In this document: piece by piece, positions 34,425-43,108 of the stretch | Position numbering within the stretch: the stretch's first letter is position 1 | How the letters are laid out: every line of letters starts with the position of its first letter | Origin: Rhodococcoides fascians A44A | GTDB taxonomy: Bacteria > Actinomycetota > Actinomycetes > Mycobacteriales > Mycobacteriaceae | Length of the DNA stretch: 64,000 nucleotides | Assembly: GCF_000760735.1 (NCBI RefSeq) | Contig: NZ_JMEX01000009.1 | Span: 959-64,958, forward strand | Reading direction: 5' to 3' | Position numbers and translations under genes: made by a program | The notes under the pieces: generated by a model | Seen by the model: only the letters and a program-made list of their open reading frames with translations | Database searches by the model: none | Told to the model about the DNA's origin: nothing

Positions 34425-36053
34425 GTGCTGACCGATCCACTGCCGAATTCCGGCTCACTTGAGCGCTATGAGGCTTTGCCCACGATTCTCCAGCTGAGGA
34501 GCTACCTCTCGGAGATCCAGGCGGAGCCGACCGAGTGGATCTCGGTTCTACGGAATCGAGGGAGCGGAATCAAGTACAGCTCGCTTCAACCTCTTCTGGT
34601 GGCGACATCGGACCAGCGCAAATTCCTCGCCACTACCGATTGGTCCATCAACGACCTCGGCGAGCCCAGTTACAGCTCTGATCGCCTCCCGGCCTTCCGC
34701 GACGGCTTGACCTCCAACCCTGATGGCTACGACCTTCATCTGTTCGTCAACGTGTCCTGGGTGCCATCGGCAACCACAGAACCCGTTATCGAATTCACGC
34801 CGTCGTTCGTATGGTGGTTGGGCCTGATCACGCGATCGAACGAGACAATGTATCGAACTAATCACGCGGGCCGCGATGAGGAGGTCGTCGAGATCGTCAG
34901 ACCGAATCCTGGTGAATACGAGGTTCGAGTCAATGCACGGCACCTCCGAAAGTATCTCGCGGCCCGGAGCATGAGCCTGGTGATCCAGCACGCCCATTCT
35001 CGGGCTGACGACAGCGTGCATGAAGCTCGGATCGACCTTGAGATTCGCACCAAAGACGCAGCGTTCGCCTACACGGCGTGGGACGCGTATCGGGGGCCTG
35101 GTTTCGTAGCGCAGTTGGTTGGGAAACAGGCAGTTTTGCCGTTCGCGTCCGCTGGCGAGCACCCCGACGATCTGCAAAGGCCTGAGCGGTTTCAATCGTT
35201 CATCGTTGACATCGACCCCTCGACCGGCGACGAGGTTCGTTTGAGTTGCGAGCGCGATGAAGCGAACTACCTCACCCCAGTCTTCTTCGACACGGATGTT
35301 CTGACCCGATACCGCGACAACCCAGACCGCTACACGGTGCTGCGGACCGATGTCTCGTGCCACGGTCGGTGGGCCATCGATGTCGACATCAACGGTGCCA
35401 ACCTCGTCCAGGTGTGGCTGGGACACCTCATCCGGCTACCCGAGACCGAGCGAGAGCACTGGCTCACACACAACGTCCCGCCGAACGGTGGAATAACCAT
35501 CACACGTAGCGTGCGGGACCTAGCGGGCCAGTGGGTAGAGGACGAACGCCCTGACCCTGCTCGGCTGAGACGAGCTAAGGCAGAACTCATCGAGGCGTTC
35601 ACTGGCTACTTCGGTGAGTCGTTGTACAAGCAACTCGGCCCGGCTGACCTCCGTGCGTTCGATGCCTTGGCATTGTGTACCAATCCAACCGAAGGCCAAA
35701 GCGACAACGGTGTCATGGTTCTGTCGAAAGGGATCGTGGATGCACTCGATGTCAAGACTCTTCGAGAGTCCTCGGGCGCGGACACGAATAGTCCTTCGCT
35801 TGCCTGCCTACAGCTACTCGTCGAGAACTTGGGTGCCGACCCGAATGGTCTCGTCGGACCCCTACGCCAGCTTCAGGGAATCCGATCGGCAGGCTCGGCC
35901 CACATGAAGGGCACGAAATTTACGACTGCGCTGTCGGCCGCAGGACTGAATTCTCTTCAGCCGGACAAACAATTCGAGACAATCGTAGATCGGGTTACGA
36001 TGGCTCTGCAGGGCTTGTCCGAGCTGTTCCGAAGGACGCCCCCGCAAGTGTGA
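34425..36053 (+). CDS. Large protein with a C-terminal HEPN-like motif (second type)
   Basis: The 542-residue product is not assigned to a named family. Near the end, LQGIRSAGSAHMKGTKF fits an RxxxxxH HEPN-like motif in a helical region. The central part (HLRKYLAARSMSLVIQHAH; PVFFDTDVLTRYRDNPDRY) recalls large uncharacterised proteins seen in defence islands. I chose GTG 34425 because a TACGAT -10-like element ends 8 bases before it, which suits a leaderless transcript; the frame is open back to 34329. The decayed transposase lies directly upstream. Confidence 0.5.
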   Translation: MLTDPLPNSGSLERYEALPTILQLRSYLSEIQAEPTEWISVLRNRGSGIKYSSLQPLLVATSDQRKFLATTDWSINDLGEPSYSSDRLPAFRDGLTSNPDGYDLHLFVNVSWVPSATTEPVIEFTPSFVWWLGLITRSNETMYRTNHAGRDEEVVEIVRPNPGEYEVRVNARHLRKYLAARSMSLVIQHAHSRADDSVHEARIDLEIRTKDAAFAYTAWDAYRGPGFVAQLVGKQAVLPFASAGEHPDDLQRPERFQSFIVDIDPSTGDEVRLSCERDEANYLTPVFFDTDVLTRYRDNPDRYTVLRTDVSCHGRWAIDVDINGANLVQVWLGHLIRLPETEREHWLTHNVPPNGGITITRSVRDLAGQWVEDERPDPARLRRAKAELIEAFTGYFGESLYKQLGPADLRAFDALALCTNPTEGQSDNGVMVLSKGIVDALDVKTLRESSGADTNSPSLACLQLLVENLGADPNGLVGPLRQLQGIRSAGSAHMKGTKFTTALSAAGLNSLQPDKQFETIVDRVTMALQGLSELFRRTPPQV

Positions 36054-36087
36054 TGGTGCCGGTCATTTTGTTCCAGTCTCGCTCTGA

Positions 36088-36387
36088 TCATGGGTTCGCA
36101 TTGATCTCACCCCACGCGTCTAACGCGTGTTGGTAGGTCGCCACAGCACCCGATTCAGTCGGAGCATCGCAGAGCGCGATCGCAGCCCTGGCAAGCGACG
36201 CGAGCGCAAGATCTCCCAGATCCAAGATCGCGTCGTCGCCATGACTGAGCAGAGTAAGCATCGTGGTAGCCATCATCTTCGGATGTTCCAGGACTTCAGC
36301 GGGCTGAGGCTGGCCCAACTCGATCAAGGCCAGCGCTTCGAGAAACATCGGTACAGCGAACGCCACCCTCGGATTGATTGCGCTCAT
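36088..36387 (-). CDS. Hypothetical helical protein, 99 aa
   Basis: A frame from ATG 36387 gives a fully helical, hydrophobic-faced product (VAFAVPMFLEALALIELG; LDLGDLALASLARAAIALCD) without a membrane span. It is convergent with the HEPN-like gene and divergent from the gene at 36452. No ribosome binding site is clear and a GCTAAC element lies just upstream. Family unknown. Confidence 0.5.
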   Translation of the reverse strand: MSAINPRVAFAVPMFLEALALIELGQPQPAEVLEHPKMMATTMLTLLSHGDDAILDLGDLALASLARAAIALCDAPTESGAVATYQHALDAWGEINANP

Positions 36388-36451
36388 AGCGTGAAGGTTA
36401 GCAATCGGCCGAATACCGGATGTTCTGGAGAATCTCTGAGACGGTGGAGGT

Positions 36452-36994
36452 ATGACATCGAAACGTACCTCCGCCGGCGACAAACGCGCCCGCAAGGTCC
36501 AGCAACGTCGAAAGCGACTTGCACAGCAAGGGGTCTCACGTGAGCAGCACGCTGCGCTGGTGCTCGAGCGCAGCGGTGATCCCTCGTTCGTGCAACGGCG
36601 CACCAACGCCGACGGTGGGCGCACTCTGTCGTGGAGCAAGGACATGGTGGGTGGTGCGGAGCTCAACGACTCTCTCGAAGAGCAGCGACAGGCGTTTCGG
36701 GACAAGTTCGGCCGAGATCTCGGGCCGAACGATCCATTGTTCTTCGACCCAGCTGCTGACACGCCGCAGGAGATCAGTGAGGAGAACTTGTTGGCGGACG
36801 TGGACTCCCTGATCGACAAGGCCCGCGAAGCAGGGGAGAACCCCGCCTACTTCCAAGCATGGCGCGACACCGGGTTCTTGCTCACCGAACACAACATGCA
36901 TCTGTTCTCCGCGTCGGATATCGACGAATGGAACGCGGCGCTCGAACGGCATTGGGACGAAGCGGCATTCGGGCCGTTCGACGATGCATCTTAG
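36452..36994 (+). CDS. Hypothetical acidic protein, 180 aa
   Basis: The ATG at 36452 follows GGTGGAGGT. The product has a basic coiled start (SAGDKRARKVQQRRKRLAQQG) and an acidic remainder (DPLFFDPAADTPQEISEENLL). I do not recognise it. It sits between the helical gene on the minus strand and the decayed fragment at 37025. Confidence 0.55.
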   Translation: MTSKRTSAGDKRARKVQQRRKRLAQQGVSREQHAALVLERSGDPSFVQRRTNADGGRTLSWSKDMVGGAELNDSLEEQRQAFRDKFGRDLGPNDPLFFDPAADTPQEISEENLLADVDSLIDKAREAGENPAYFQAWRDTGFLLTEHNMHLFSASDIDEWNAALERHWDEAAFGPFDDAS

Positions 36995-37024
36995 GACCTA
37001 CGGCATGTTCGGGCGGCTGCAGCG

Positions 37025-37111
37025 AGTCCGAGAGCGGTGGTGAAATTCCCACGCCGCTGACCGCGCGCACTGAAGTCGGATGGGCGAACTTCGGGTTTTG
37101 GTCACCAGTTA
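37025..37111 (+). pseudogene. Decayed 3' end of a second copy of the secreted-protein gene
   Basis: This stretch encodes GGEIPTPLTARTEV and, after a one-base deletion, RMGELRVLVTS then a stop. The intact gene at 28061-29002 ends GGVIPTPLTSRTEV, RIGELQVLVTN, stop. The DNA also matches well. Only the last 28 or so codons are left, so a duplicate of that gene once stood here. Confidence 0.7.
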
Positions 37112-37171
37112 GTGCTGTGTCGCGTCGAACGGCAATTGCACCCTCGCACTATTTGCGCTCTAATTATGTAC

Positions 37172-37459
37172 ATGACTACTTTGCCGGTCGCGGATGCGCG
37201 TGCGCGTCTGTCCAAGATTGTGGACGATGCAGAACAAACCCACGCCCGGTATGAGATCACCCGTAATGGGCACCGGGCTGCTGTGTTGCTCGCTGCCGAC
37301 GATTTCGATGCGCTGCAGGAGACCATTGCAGTGCTATCGGATCAGGAACTGCTGACATCTCATCTTCGGGGCGTGGCGGAGCTGCCTGAGGGTGACAGTC
37401 TCGATGCGAAGGAGTTGGCCGAGGTCATGCGGGTCGCTGGCCGGTCTACCCGCGCGTGA
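37172..37459 (+). CDS. Phd/RelB-type antitoxin
   Basis: The 95-residue product has the typical antitoxin start (TTLPVADARARLSKIVDDAE) followed by RYEITRNGHRAAVLLAADDFDAL, the Phd/YefM dimerisation and DNA-binding part, and a helical tail that should block the toxin. ATG 37172 is chosen; ATG 37166 is in frame. It overlaps the toxin start by GTGA. The pair should repress its own promoter. Confidence 0.85.
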   Translation: MTTLPVADARARLSKIVDDAEQTHARYEITRNGHRAAVLLAADDFDALQETIAVLSDQELLTSHLRGVAELPEGDSLDAKELAEVMRVAGRSTRA

Positions 37460-37734
37460 GTGAGCCTGAAGCGCCGTATCGGCTTGTGATTGCTCGATCA
37501 GCGTCTCGCGCTATCAGTCACACTCTTCCCGAGAAGGTCGCCGCTGCGGTGTACGAGTTCATCACCGGAGCATTGCTGGAGAATCCGCAGCGGGTCGGGA
37601 AGCCCCTGGCCCCGCCGCTTTCGCCCGCCTACAGCGCCCGCAGAGGCACCTACCGGGTTCTCTATCTGATCGACGCCGGGCAGCGCATCGTGCAGGTCAC
37701 CGCGATCTCACACCGGTCAGATGCCTACCGCTGA
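37456..37734 (+). CDS. RelE/ParE-type toxin
   Basis: The 92-residue product is a compact RelE-fold protein (LVIARSASRAISHTLPEKV; GKPLAPPLSPAYSARRGTYRVLYLI; VQVTAISHRSDAYR). The RGTYRVLY strand and the terminal H-R-D-Y segment are typical of RelE-type mRNA interferases acting at the ribosome. It starts at GTG 37456 overlapping its antitoxin. Together they would stabilise the plasmid. Confidence 0.85.
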   Translation: MSEPEAPYRLVIARSASRAISHTLPEKVAAAVYEFITGALLENPQRVGKPLAPPLSPAYSARRGTYRVLYLIDAGQRIVQVTAISHRSDAYR

Positions 37735-37755
37735 GAAGATTGCGTAGCTACCGGA

Positions 37756-38529
37756 TTATGTTGCGGAGATCAAGCCTCGTAGGCGTAAGGCTTCCACCAA
37801 TGGTGGGTGGGTCGCGGTCTCCATCCAACCAGATTTTCGGTCCGCCTTGCTGCCGAGTGAGTCGGATACTGCGCTTCGCAGAATTCGGAGGGCATCTTCG
37901 ATCGCCTCGCGATCGGCGTGATCGCGATCGAACCAACTCATGTCCGCGCCGATGACTCGTTCGTACTGCACCAGGGCACCATCCTTGTTCACTCCCGCTG
38001 TCTCCATCAGATCTAGTGAACCGATCGAGAAGACCAGAGCCCGAGTGATCGTTGTCGGCATTCCGCGCCGGTTTGCTTGGTAGACGGTCGGATCGACAAT
38101 CCGGCCCATTGCCGGAATCCACAACACTAGGTGTCCTGTCCACCATGTGTCCGACTCCCATTTCGGTGTGCGGCTTCCCAGCTCCACCCACTGCTCGTCC
38201 GACCACGCCACCTGCCCGTACACGACCAACGGCTCAGCCTCGATCCCGTAGTCACGCAATGCCGGAATCAGGCAACGCACCGCAGCAATGCAGGTGCCGG
38301 AAAAACCGCCCTCGGTGTAGGCCTGCCAAATCTGGCAATGCCGGTCGATGATCTGCACTTCTGCCGGTGCAGTCACGCCAGGATTCGCAGGGGGACGGAT
38401 CCCCGCTACCGGTGGTGTGACGTACCCGGCCCGCTGCGCCCATTCTGGCAATGCAGCGGCTCCCGGACCGCTACGCGATCGCCCTGACCCCTTGCCTGCA
38501 CCCTTGCGTTTCTTGCTCACCGGTGACAT
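37756..38529 (-). CDS. Papain/transglutaminase-fold-like protein, hypothetical
   Basis: The 257-residue product has a basic start and then a region with Cys, His and Asp in the order used by transglutaminase-like cysteine enzymes: SGTCIAAVRCLIPALRDYGI, GHLVLWIPAMGRI and VDPTVYQ. The spacing (about 75 residues from Cys to His, then 13 to Asp) fits that fold. No partner gives a clue to the substrate. It converges with the RelE gene and is divergent from the RES pair. Confidence 0.45.
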   Translation of the reverse strand: MSPVSKKRKGAGKGSGRSRSGPGAAALPEWAQRAGYVTPPVAGIRPPANPGVTAPAEVQIIDRHCQIWQAYTEGGFSGTCIAAVRCLIPALRDYGIEAEPLVVYGQVAWSDEQWVELGSRTPKWESDTWWTGHLVLWIPAMGRIVDPTVYQANRRGMPTTITRALVFSIGSLDLMETAGVNKDGALVQYERVIGADMSWFDRDHADREAIEDALRILRSAVSDSLGSKADRKSGWMETATHPPLVEALRLRGLISAT

Positions 38530-38654
38530 TTAGACGCTCCCAACCCACCTCGACTCTCTGCCCCGTCGCAGGAGTTTCGCGTCCCGACCGTACCGGCCAG
38601 GTACGACACTTCCCGCACGCTAACGATCACATCCCTGTATTCAGGTTGACATGG

Positions 38655-38683
38655 TTGACATGACGCGAACAGCCGGGGATGAT
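38655..38683 (+). promoter_or_regulatory. Promoter of the RES toxin-antitoxin pair, leaderless
   Basis: A perfect TTGACA (38655-38660) is followed after 17 bases by GATGAT (38678-38683). The ATG at 38690 comes 7 bases later, so the mRNA probably starts at the ATG. A second TTGACA lies 9 bases upstream at 38646. Confidence 0.6.
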
Positions 38684-38689
38684 CAGGGT

Positions 38690-39193
38690 ATGTCCACTGT
38701 CGAGAAGGATTTCGAGGTCATGGCGCACCGGCTGGTCGAGGCCAGTGGCGCGCCGGACGAGCGTGATCTGGCGTATGCAATAGCGGGCCTCGGCGGCATC
38801 GTCAACGGCCTCAAGGCGCGTCGCGCGTGGAGTGAGCACGTAGGGGAAATCTTGACCCCCAGTCAGGCCCTCGACGTTGCGGGTTGGACGCGTGCTGCCT
38901 TGAGCAAGGCTGTGAAAGAGAACCGCGTTCTTCGGTTGACCGGCAGCAACGGCAAATACGGCTACGCCGCCGCAGGCTTCACCGATGCCCAACCGGCGAA
39001 GCCGATTCTCGGCATCCAAGAGGTGCTGCGTGTGTGGGCGGGGCAGGACCCGCGTGGATGGTTGGCGGTCGCGTGGCTGACTACCGAACAGCCAGAGCTC
39101 GACGGCCGTACACCTCGGCAAGCACTTCTCGACGGGGACGTTCCTACGGCTGCTCGCGCTGCCCGGGCTGCGGTCAGTCGGCTTGCGGCGTGA
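38690..39193 (+). CDS. MbcA/Xre-type antitoxin of a RES toxin
   Basis: The 167-residue product has a helix-turn-helix-like middle (LTPSQALDVAGWTRAALSKAV) and the C-terminal MbcA/ParS/Xre toxin-binding pattern (WLTTEQPELDGRTPRQALLDGD). It blocks the paired RES toxin and should repress the shared promoter. ATG 38690 matches the leaderless promoter; the frame is open from 38651. Its stop overlaps the toxin GTG. Confidence 0.75.
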   Translation: MSTVEKDFEVMAHRLVEASGAPDERDLAYAIAGLGGIVNGLKARRAWSEHVGEILTPSQALDVAGWTRAALSKAVKENRVLRLTGSNGKYGYAAAGFTDAQPAKPILGIQEVLRVWAGQDPRGWLAVAWLTTEQPELDGRTPRQALLDGDVPTAARAARAAVSRLAA

Positions 39194-39819
39194 GCGCTGA
39201 ACGCGCCGTCGTTCATCTGTTCGAGCCCAAGCCCGTCGGTGAATTGGCGGAGCGATTTCCGTCGTGCGTCTACCCGGCTGGGGCCGAGCTGTTTCGATCG
39301 CATCAGGCCAGTCTGGGACCGTGGTGGTACTCATCGAATGGCGGCGGCAGGTTCGACCTCGAAGCCCCTGATGGGACTTGCTACCTGGCCGAAGACGAAG
39401 TGGTCACTCTCCTGGAGATTTTCGGTGGCCAACAGGTCGTGCCGAGATACGAGGTCGATGCGCGTGCAGCGTCGACGATCACGTTGGATGCTGATATCAG
39501 GCTCGCTGATCTGACTGCGAACACCGGTGTCGCGCTCGGAGTCACGGCAGAAATCTTTACTACCGCCGACTATCCGCTGACGCAGCGGTGGGCGGCCGCG
39601 TTACGGGAGGCCGGGTTCGAGGGTCTGCGGTACTGGGCCCGCCACGACCTCGAACATGCCCGGCGGTGCATTGCACTGTTCGGGCAAGCGGGGGTGGCAG
39701 GCGAGGAGCATCGTCATACCGTCCAGGCCACGGTCACCCTGTCTGAGCGAGCGGACCTGCTGGAGCGGTGGCGTGAAGAAACTGGTGTCGCGATCTTGGA
39801 CGTACCAGATCTGTTGTAG
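39190..39819 (+). CDS. RES-domain toxin (NAD+-degrading)
   Basis: The 209-residue product shows the RES domain, named for conserved R, E and S residues: LFRSHQASLGPWWYSSNGGG, then CYLAEDEVVTLLEIFGG, and at the end EGLRYWARHDLEHARRCIALFG. RES toxins such as MbcT destroy NAD+ by phosphorolysis or hydrolysis. It starts at GTG 39190, overlapping its antitoxin. A few lines downstream the AAA unit starts with its own promoter region. Confidence 0.8.
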   Translation: MSAERAVVHLFEPKPVGELAERFPSCVYPAGAELFRSHQASLGPWWYSSNGGGRFDLEAPDGTCYLAEDEVVTLLEIFGGQQVVPRYEVDARAASTITLDADIRLADLTANTGVALGVTAEIFTTADYPLTQRWAAALREAGFEGLRYWARHDLEHARRCIALFGQAGVAGEEHRHTVQATVTLSERADLLERWREETGVAILDVPDLL

Positions 39820-39857
39820 CGATCGTGGTCAACCGCCCGCAAGGTATTGCTAACGAA

Positions 39858-39879
39858 ACTTACAGTAAGTACTGTAAGT
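39858..39879. promoter_or_regulatory. Palindromic operator of the AAA ATPase pair
   Basis: Perfect 9-base arms ACTTACAGT and ACTGTAAGT enclose four bases, ending 3 bases before the ATG at 39883. The position suggests a regulator bound there blocks transcription or translation start. The first ATPase has its own winged-helix domain, so autoregulation is likely. Confidence 0.65.
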
Positions 39880-39882
39880 CTC

Positions 39883-40953
39883 ATGAAGATCAGCGCACGT
39901 CCTCTGCTCGACAATTCCGTCGACGCCGAACTGTTCGTCGGCCGGCGAGACGAACTCGCCGCGATATGGGACGGATTGAACGCTGAGCTCAACGTTCTGG
40001 TGACGGGGGACCGCGGCACAGGCCGAACGTCGCTGCTTAGACAGCTGCAGCTCGACAGCCGAGAGCCGTTCACCGGTGCCCGCCGCGAAGGCGACTTCCC
40101 GATGAGCTTCGTTCGGGTCGAGGGGATCTCGGACGGCCGTGACGTGCTCGCCCGCGTCGTAGAACAGGTCACCGGCGAACCGGCAGTCGACAGTGACGGG
40201 CCCGACGTCTTGCTGCGGCGATTGAGTGACTTTCGCCTGCAGTTCATCGACGCCACGCTTCGGAGGTGGGCAGCAGAAAGCGACGACGGCACTGCTCCGC
40301 TTGGGACGCGGCTGTATCCGGTGATCATCGTCGACGACGTCACCGCATCGGCCGGGCACGCACTGTTCGGGCGGTACCGCGATGAGGTGTGGGCGACGGG
40401 ATACCTGTGGGCGGTGTCGGTGCGTGAAAGTGACCGTCAAGGTCTCCTGACTCCGCCTGCAGATGCATTCTTCGAGAAGATCGTCGACGTACCCCCGCTC
40501 TCGAGAACGGAAAGCATCAAGTTGATCACTCGCCGCGCGGGAATCGACATGGAACCGCAAGCCAGCACCCTCGCTGATGCGGTAGGGCGAAACCCCCGAG
40601 ATCTGGTAAGTGCTCTGCGGGGATTCCTGCAGGACCCCGGGTCGTACGAGGACAACTACCTGGCCCTCGCCGATAGAGACAATGCGCTCTGGGCTTTGGG
40701 TCGCCCAGCGTCGATGCTGGCGGCCGAAATGAAGGTGCGGGGCCCGGTCAGCGCATCGGATGAAGACTTGCTGGCCGCGTTGGGGTGGACGCGTCCTCGT
40801 GCTGTACAAGTCTTCAAGCAACTTTACGAGAAGGGGCTGGTCCGGAGCAGCGAAGTCTCGTCAGGTCCCGGGCGGCCGCGGCGGGTGTACGAGTTGACTC
40901 CGCCGGCGGAATGGCTGCGGACCGAACACGCTGATCCGGAGGACCAGAAATGA
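39883..40953 (+). CDS. AAA/STAND ATPase with C-terminal winged helix
   Basis: The 356-residue product has Walker A TGDRGTGRTS (about residues 48-57; the usual GK is GR), a Walker B-like VIIVDDV and a C-terminal winged helix (DEDLLAALGWTRPRAVQVFKQLYEKG, then a basic wing GPGRPRRVYELTPP). The order AAA then winged helix resembles Orc1/Cdc6-like and STAND proteins. The operator just upstream suggests it binds its own promoter. It overlaps the second ATPase gene by ATGA, so the two probably form a complex. Confidence 0.65.
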   Translation: MKISARPLLDNSVDAELFVGRRDELAAIWDGLNAELNVLVTGDRGTGRTSLLRQLQLDSREPFTGARREGDFPMSFVRVEGISDGRDVLARVVEQVTGEPAVDSDGPDVLLRRLSDFRLQFIDATLRRWAAESDDGTAPLGTRLYPVIIVDDVTASAGHALFGRYRDEVWATGYLWAVSVRESDRQGLLTPPADAFFEKIVDVPPLSRTESIKLITRRAGIDMEPQASTLADAVGRNPRDLVSALRGFLQDPGSYEDNYLALADRDNALWALGRPASMLAAEMKVRGPVSASDEDLLAALGWTRPRAVQVFKQLYEKGLVRSSEVSSGPGRPRRVYELTPPAEWLRTEHADPEDQK

Positions 40954-41969
40954 GTGACGCCCTACTGCGTCAATTGCGGGACTCGAAGGCCTTCGACCCG
41001 TCGCCGGATCCGGATCGTATGTGGCAGGTCCATGTGCCGTTCGACGTCCTCACTGGCCCCGTGAGTGGTGACTACGAGCAGCGCTTCATGGACGCTGTTC
41101 GGCGGCGTGAGCGTGTGGCTCTGATCGGTGCCAGTGGCTCGGGTAAGTCCTCGATCACCGAGTACGTGATGGACGCTCTTCACTCCGAAAACGTTGCAGC
41201 ACTGAGGATCAGGATGGGATTTCAGACCGACTCCCTCGTCTCCGATCCGGCTGAATTCCCGCGTCTGTTGGTCAACACCATCGCCAAACAGCTCGACGAG
41301 AACCGGGCAGTCCAGAAGATTGCTCGGGAAATGCGTGGAGGTTCCCCACATCGACCGGTCAAATTCTCGGTTGGTCTCCCATGGTTGGCCGGCAATCTCG
41401 CGATCGAGCTCGGCAGCGTGGTGAACGAACCATCGCAAGGTGAGGATGTCGTGGATCAGGCCATCAGGGTCCTGGAACTGATTTCGCGCAGTGGCTTGAT
41501 TCCGACGCTCGTGCTCGATGACACGGACCAGTGGATACGTCGTCCAGGTATCGGCGTCGATCCGGAGCCGCGGATCGCAATGTTCTTCGGCTTGACTCTG
41601 AGGATGATCGCCGAGCGACTTCCGGCAGCATGTGTCGTCGCCGTCCATAACGACTACATCGACAGCCCCCACTACAAACAGGCTCGCGAATACCTGAACA
41701 CGCGAATCACCCTGCCCGCCTTAGCTAATTCAGCCGCGCTGGGGTCGATCATCGGTAGGCGGGCCCGCCAGGCCGCGGGAAATCCGAATCTCGGCGCGGT
41801 CGACGTCATCGACGCTGACGCCCTCCAGCATCTCTTCGACCACTACGGGGCCGGTCGCAGTGTCCGCCGGGAGCTGGTCGTATTGCAGGATGCGTTGGTA
41901 CGAGCGTGTTCTGCAGTAAGTGAGACCATCGCCGCAGCTCACGTCGTCGCTGCGATCGCTGCAGGCTAG
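40950..41969 (+). CDS. Second AAA ATPase of the pair
   Basis: The 339-residue product has a normal Walker A (LIGASGSGKSSITEYVMD, about residues 52-69), a Walker B TLVLDDTDQW and a sensor-like ACVVAVHNDY. No separate DNA-binding domain is visible at its end. It overlaps the winged-helix partner by ATGA. The pair could be a replication or defence module; no nuclease or protease partner is adjacent. Confidence 0.65.
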   Translation: MSDALLRQLRDSKAFDPSPDPDRMWQVHVPFDVLTGPVSGDYEQRFMDAVRRRERVALIGASGSGKSSITEYVMDALHSENVAALRIRMGFQTDSLVSDPAEFPRLLVNTIAKQLDENRAVQKIAREMRGGSPHRPVKFSVGLPWLAGNLAIELGSVVNEPSQGEDVVDQAIRVLELISRSGLIPTLVLDDTDQWIRRPGIGVDPEPRIAMFFGLTLRMIAERLPAACVVAVHNDYIDSPHYKQAREYLNTRITLPALANSAALGSIIGRRARQAAGNPNLGAVDVIDADALQHLFDHYGAGRSVRRELVVLQDALVRACSAVSETIAAAHVVAAIAAG

Positions 41970-42294
41970 GACACGACTACCGTCGTAGGTAGTTCGCAAA
42001 ATGCATCGCCTGAACTGCAATTCGGGTTTACCAACCCCTTTGCAGCTTCAGTAGTAGGTGTGAAACTGCTTGGCCCTGTCCACCGCATCGAGGACCTCAG
42101 CGTCGAGGCCTTGAGCTTCTCGTTCGATCGCGTTTACCCGTCGCTTCATGCCTGCTCTGGCGAGCCACGGCGACCACATCAGTCGACTGAGCTGCGCTGC
42201 TGTCGACGGTCGCGTAATTCCCCAGGGGTCGTTGTCACGTAATTCCCCAGGTCCGGAGCTGCTGTGGTGAGGATATCGGTGACGGGCTCGGTTG

Positions 42295-43050
42295 TCAGGT
42301 GGTCTTGGTGCCGGGTCGTTTGCGGGGTCGATACGACGGTCCGTCCATGAGGACTTGGTGGCTGGTGTTGATGAGCCTGTCGAGGAGGGATTCGGCGACG
42401 ACGGGGTTGGGGAAGAGTGGGTACCAGTCTTTCGGGGCTCTGTTGCTGGTCAGGATCAGGGGTTTGCCGGCGATGGCGCGGTCGGAGACCAGGTCGTAGA
42501 GGTCATCGGATTGTGTGGTGGTGTGCTCTCGCATCGCGAAGTCGTCGATGATGAGCACGTTGGGACGGGTGTATTCGCGCATGCGTTGTCCTATGGTGCG
42601 GTCGGCGTGGCCGCCCGCGAGGTCGGCGAGCATGCGTGAGCATTTGACGAACCGGATGTCCCCTCCGCGTCGGGCTACCTGATGGCCGAGCGCCTGTGCG
42701 ACATGGGTTTTCCCGACACCGACGGGCCCGTAGAGGATGACCGATTCCCCGGCGTCGAGCCACCGCAACGCGGCGAGGTCGCGGAGCATCGCAGCAGGGA
42801 GTTTCGGGCTGACGGTGAAGTCGAAGTCCTCGAAAGTGTTGGCCTGCTCGAACTTCGCTCGGCGCACTCGTCGGGTGAGGGCGGCGGATTCTCGGCGTGC
42901 GATTTCGTCTTCGCAGAGCACTTGCAGGAACTCGAGGTGTCCGAGTTGCCCGTCTCGGGTTTGCGCGAGCCGAGCGTCGAGGGTGTCGAGCATGCCGGTG
43001 AGTTTCAATGTCTTGAGTGCGGTCCGCAGGGATGGGTCGTGAATGGTCAT
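42295..43050 (-). CDS. istB: IS21 helper ATPase IstB
   Basis: The 251-residue product from ATG 43050 is an IstB/DnaC-like AAA ATPase: Walker A LYGPVGVGKTH, Walker B VLIIDDF, and TSNRAPKDWYPLF. IstB forms rings that help IstA choose and join target DNA. It lies 58 bases after istA and ends near the left terminus of the IS. No frameshift seen. Confidence 0.9.
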   Translation of the reverse strand: MTIHDPSLRTALKTLKLTGMLDTLDARLAQTRDGQLGHLEFLQVLCEDEIARRESAALTRRVRRAKFEQANTFEDFDFTVSPKLPAAMLRDLAALRWLDAGESVILYGPVGVGKTHVAQALGHQVARRGGDIRFVKCSRMLADLAGGHADRTIGQRMREYTRPNVLIIDDFAMREHTTTQSDDLYDLVSDRAIAGKPLILTSNRAPKDWYPLFPNPVVAESLLDRLINTSHQVLMDGPSYRPRKRPGTKTT

Positions 43051-43108
43051 AGTGATGTCCTTGGATTCGAATGTGGTTGTGGTGCAGCGTGAATAGATGC
43101 TGTCGAGT

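Noticed and set aside
34831-35426. Minus-strand frame opposite the HEPN-like protein
   Set aside because: Shadow frame; the plus strand has better composition and a plausible start.
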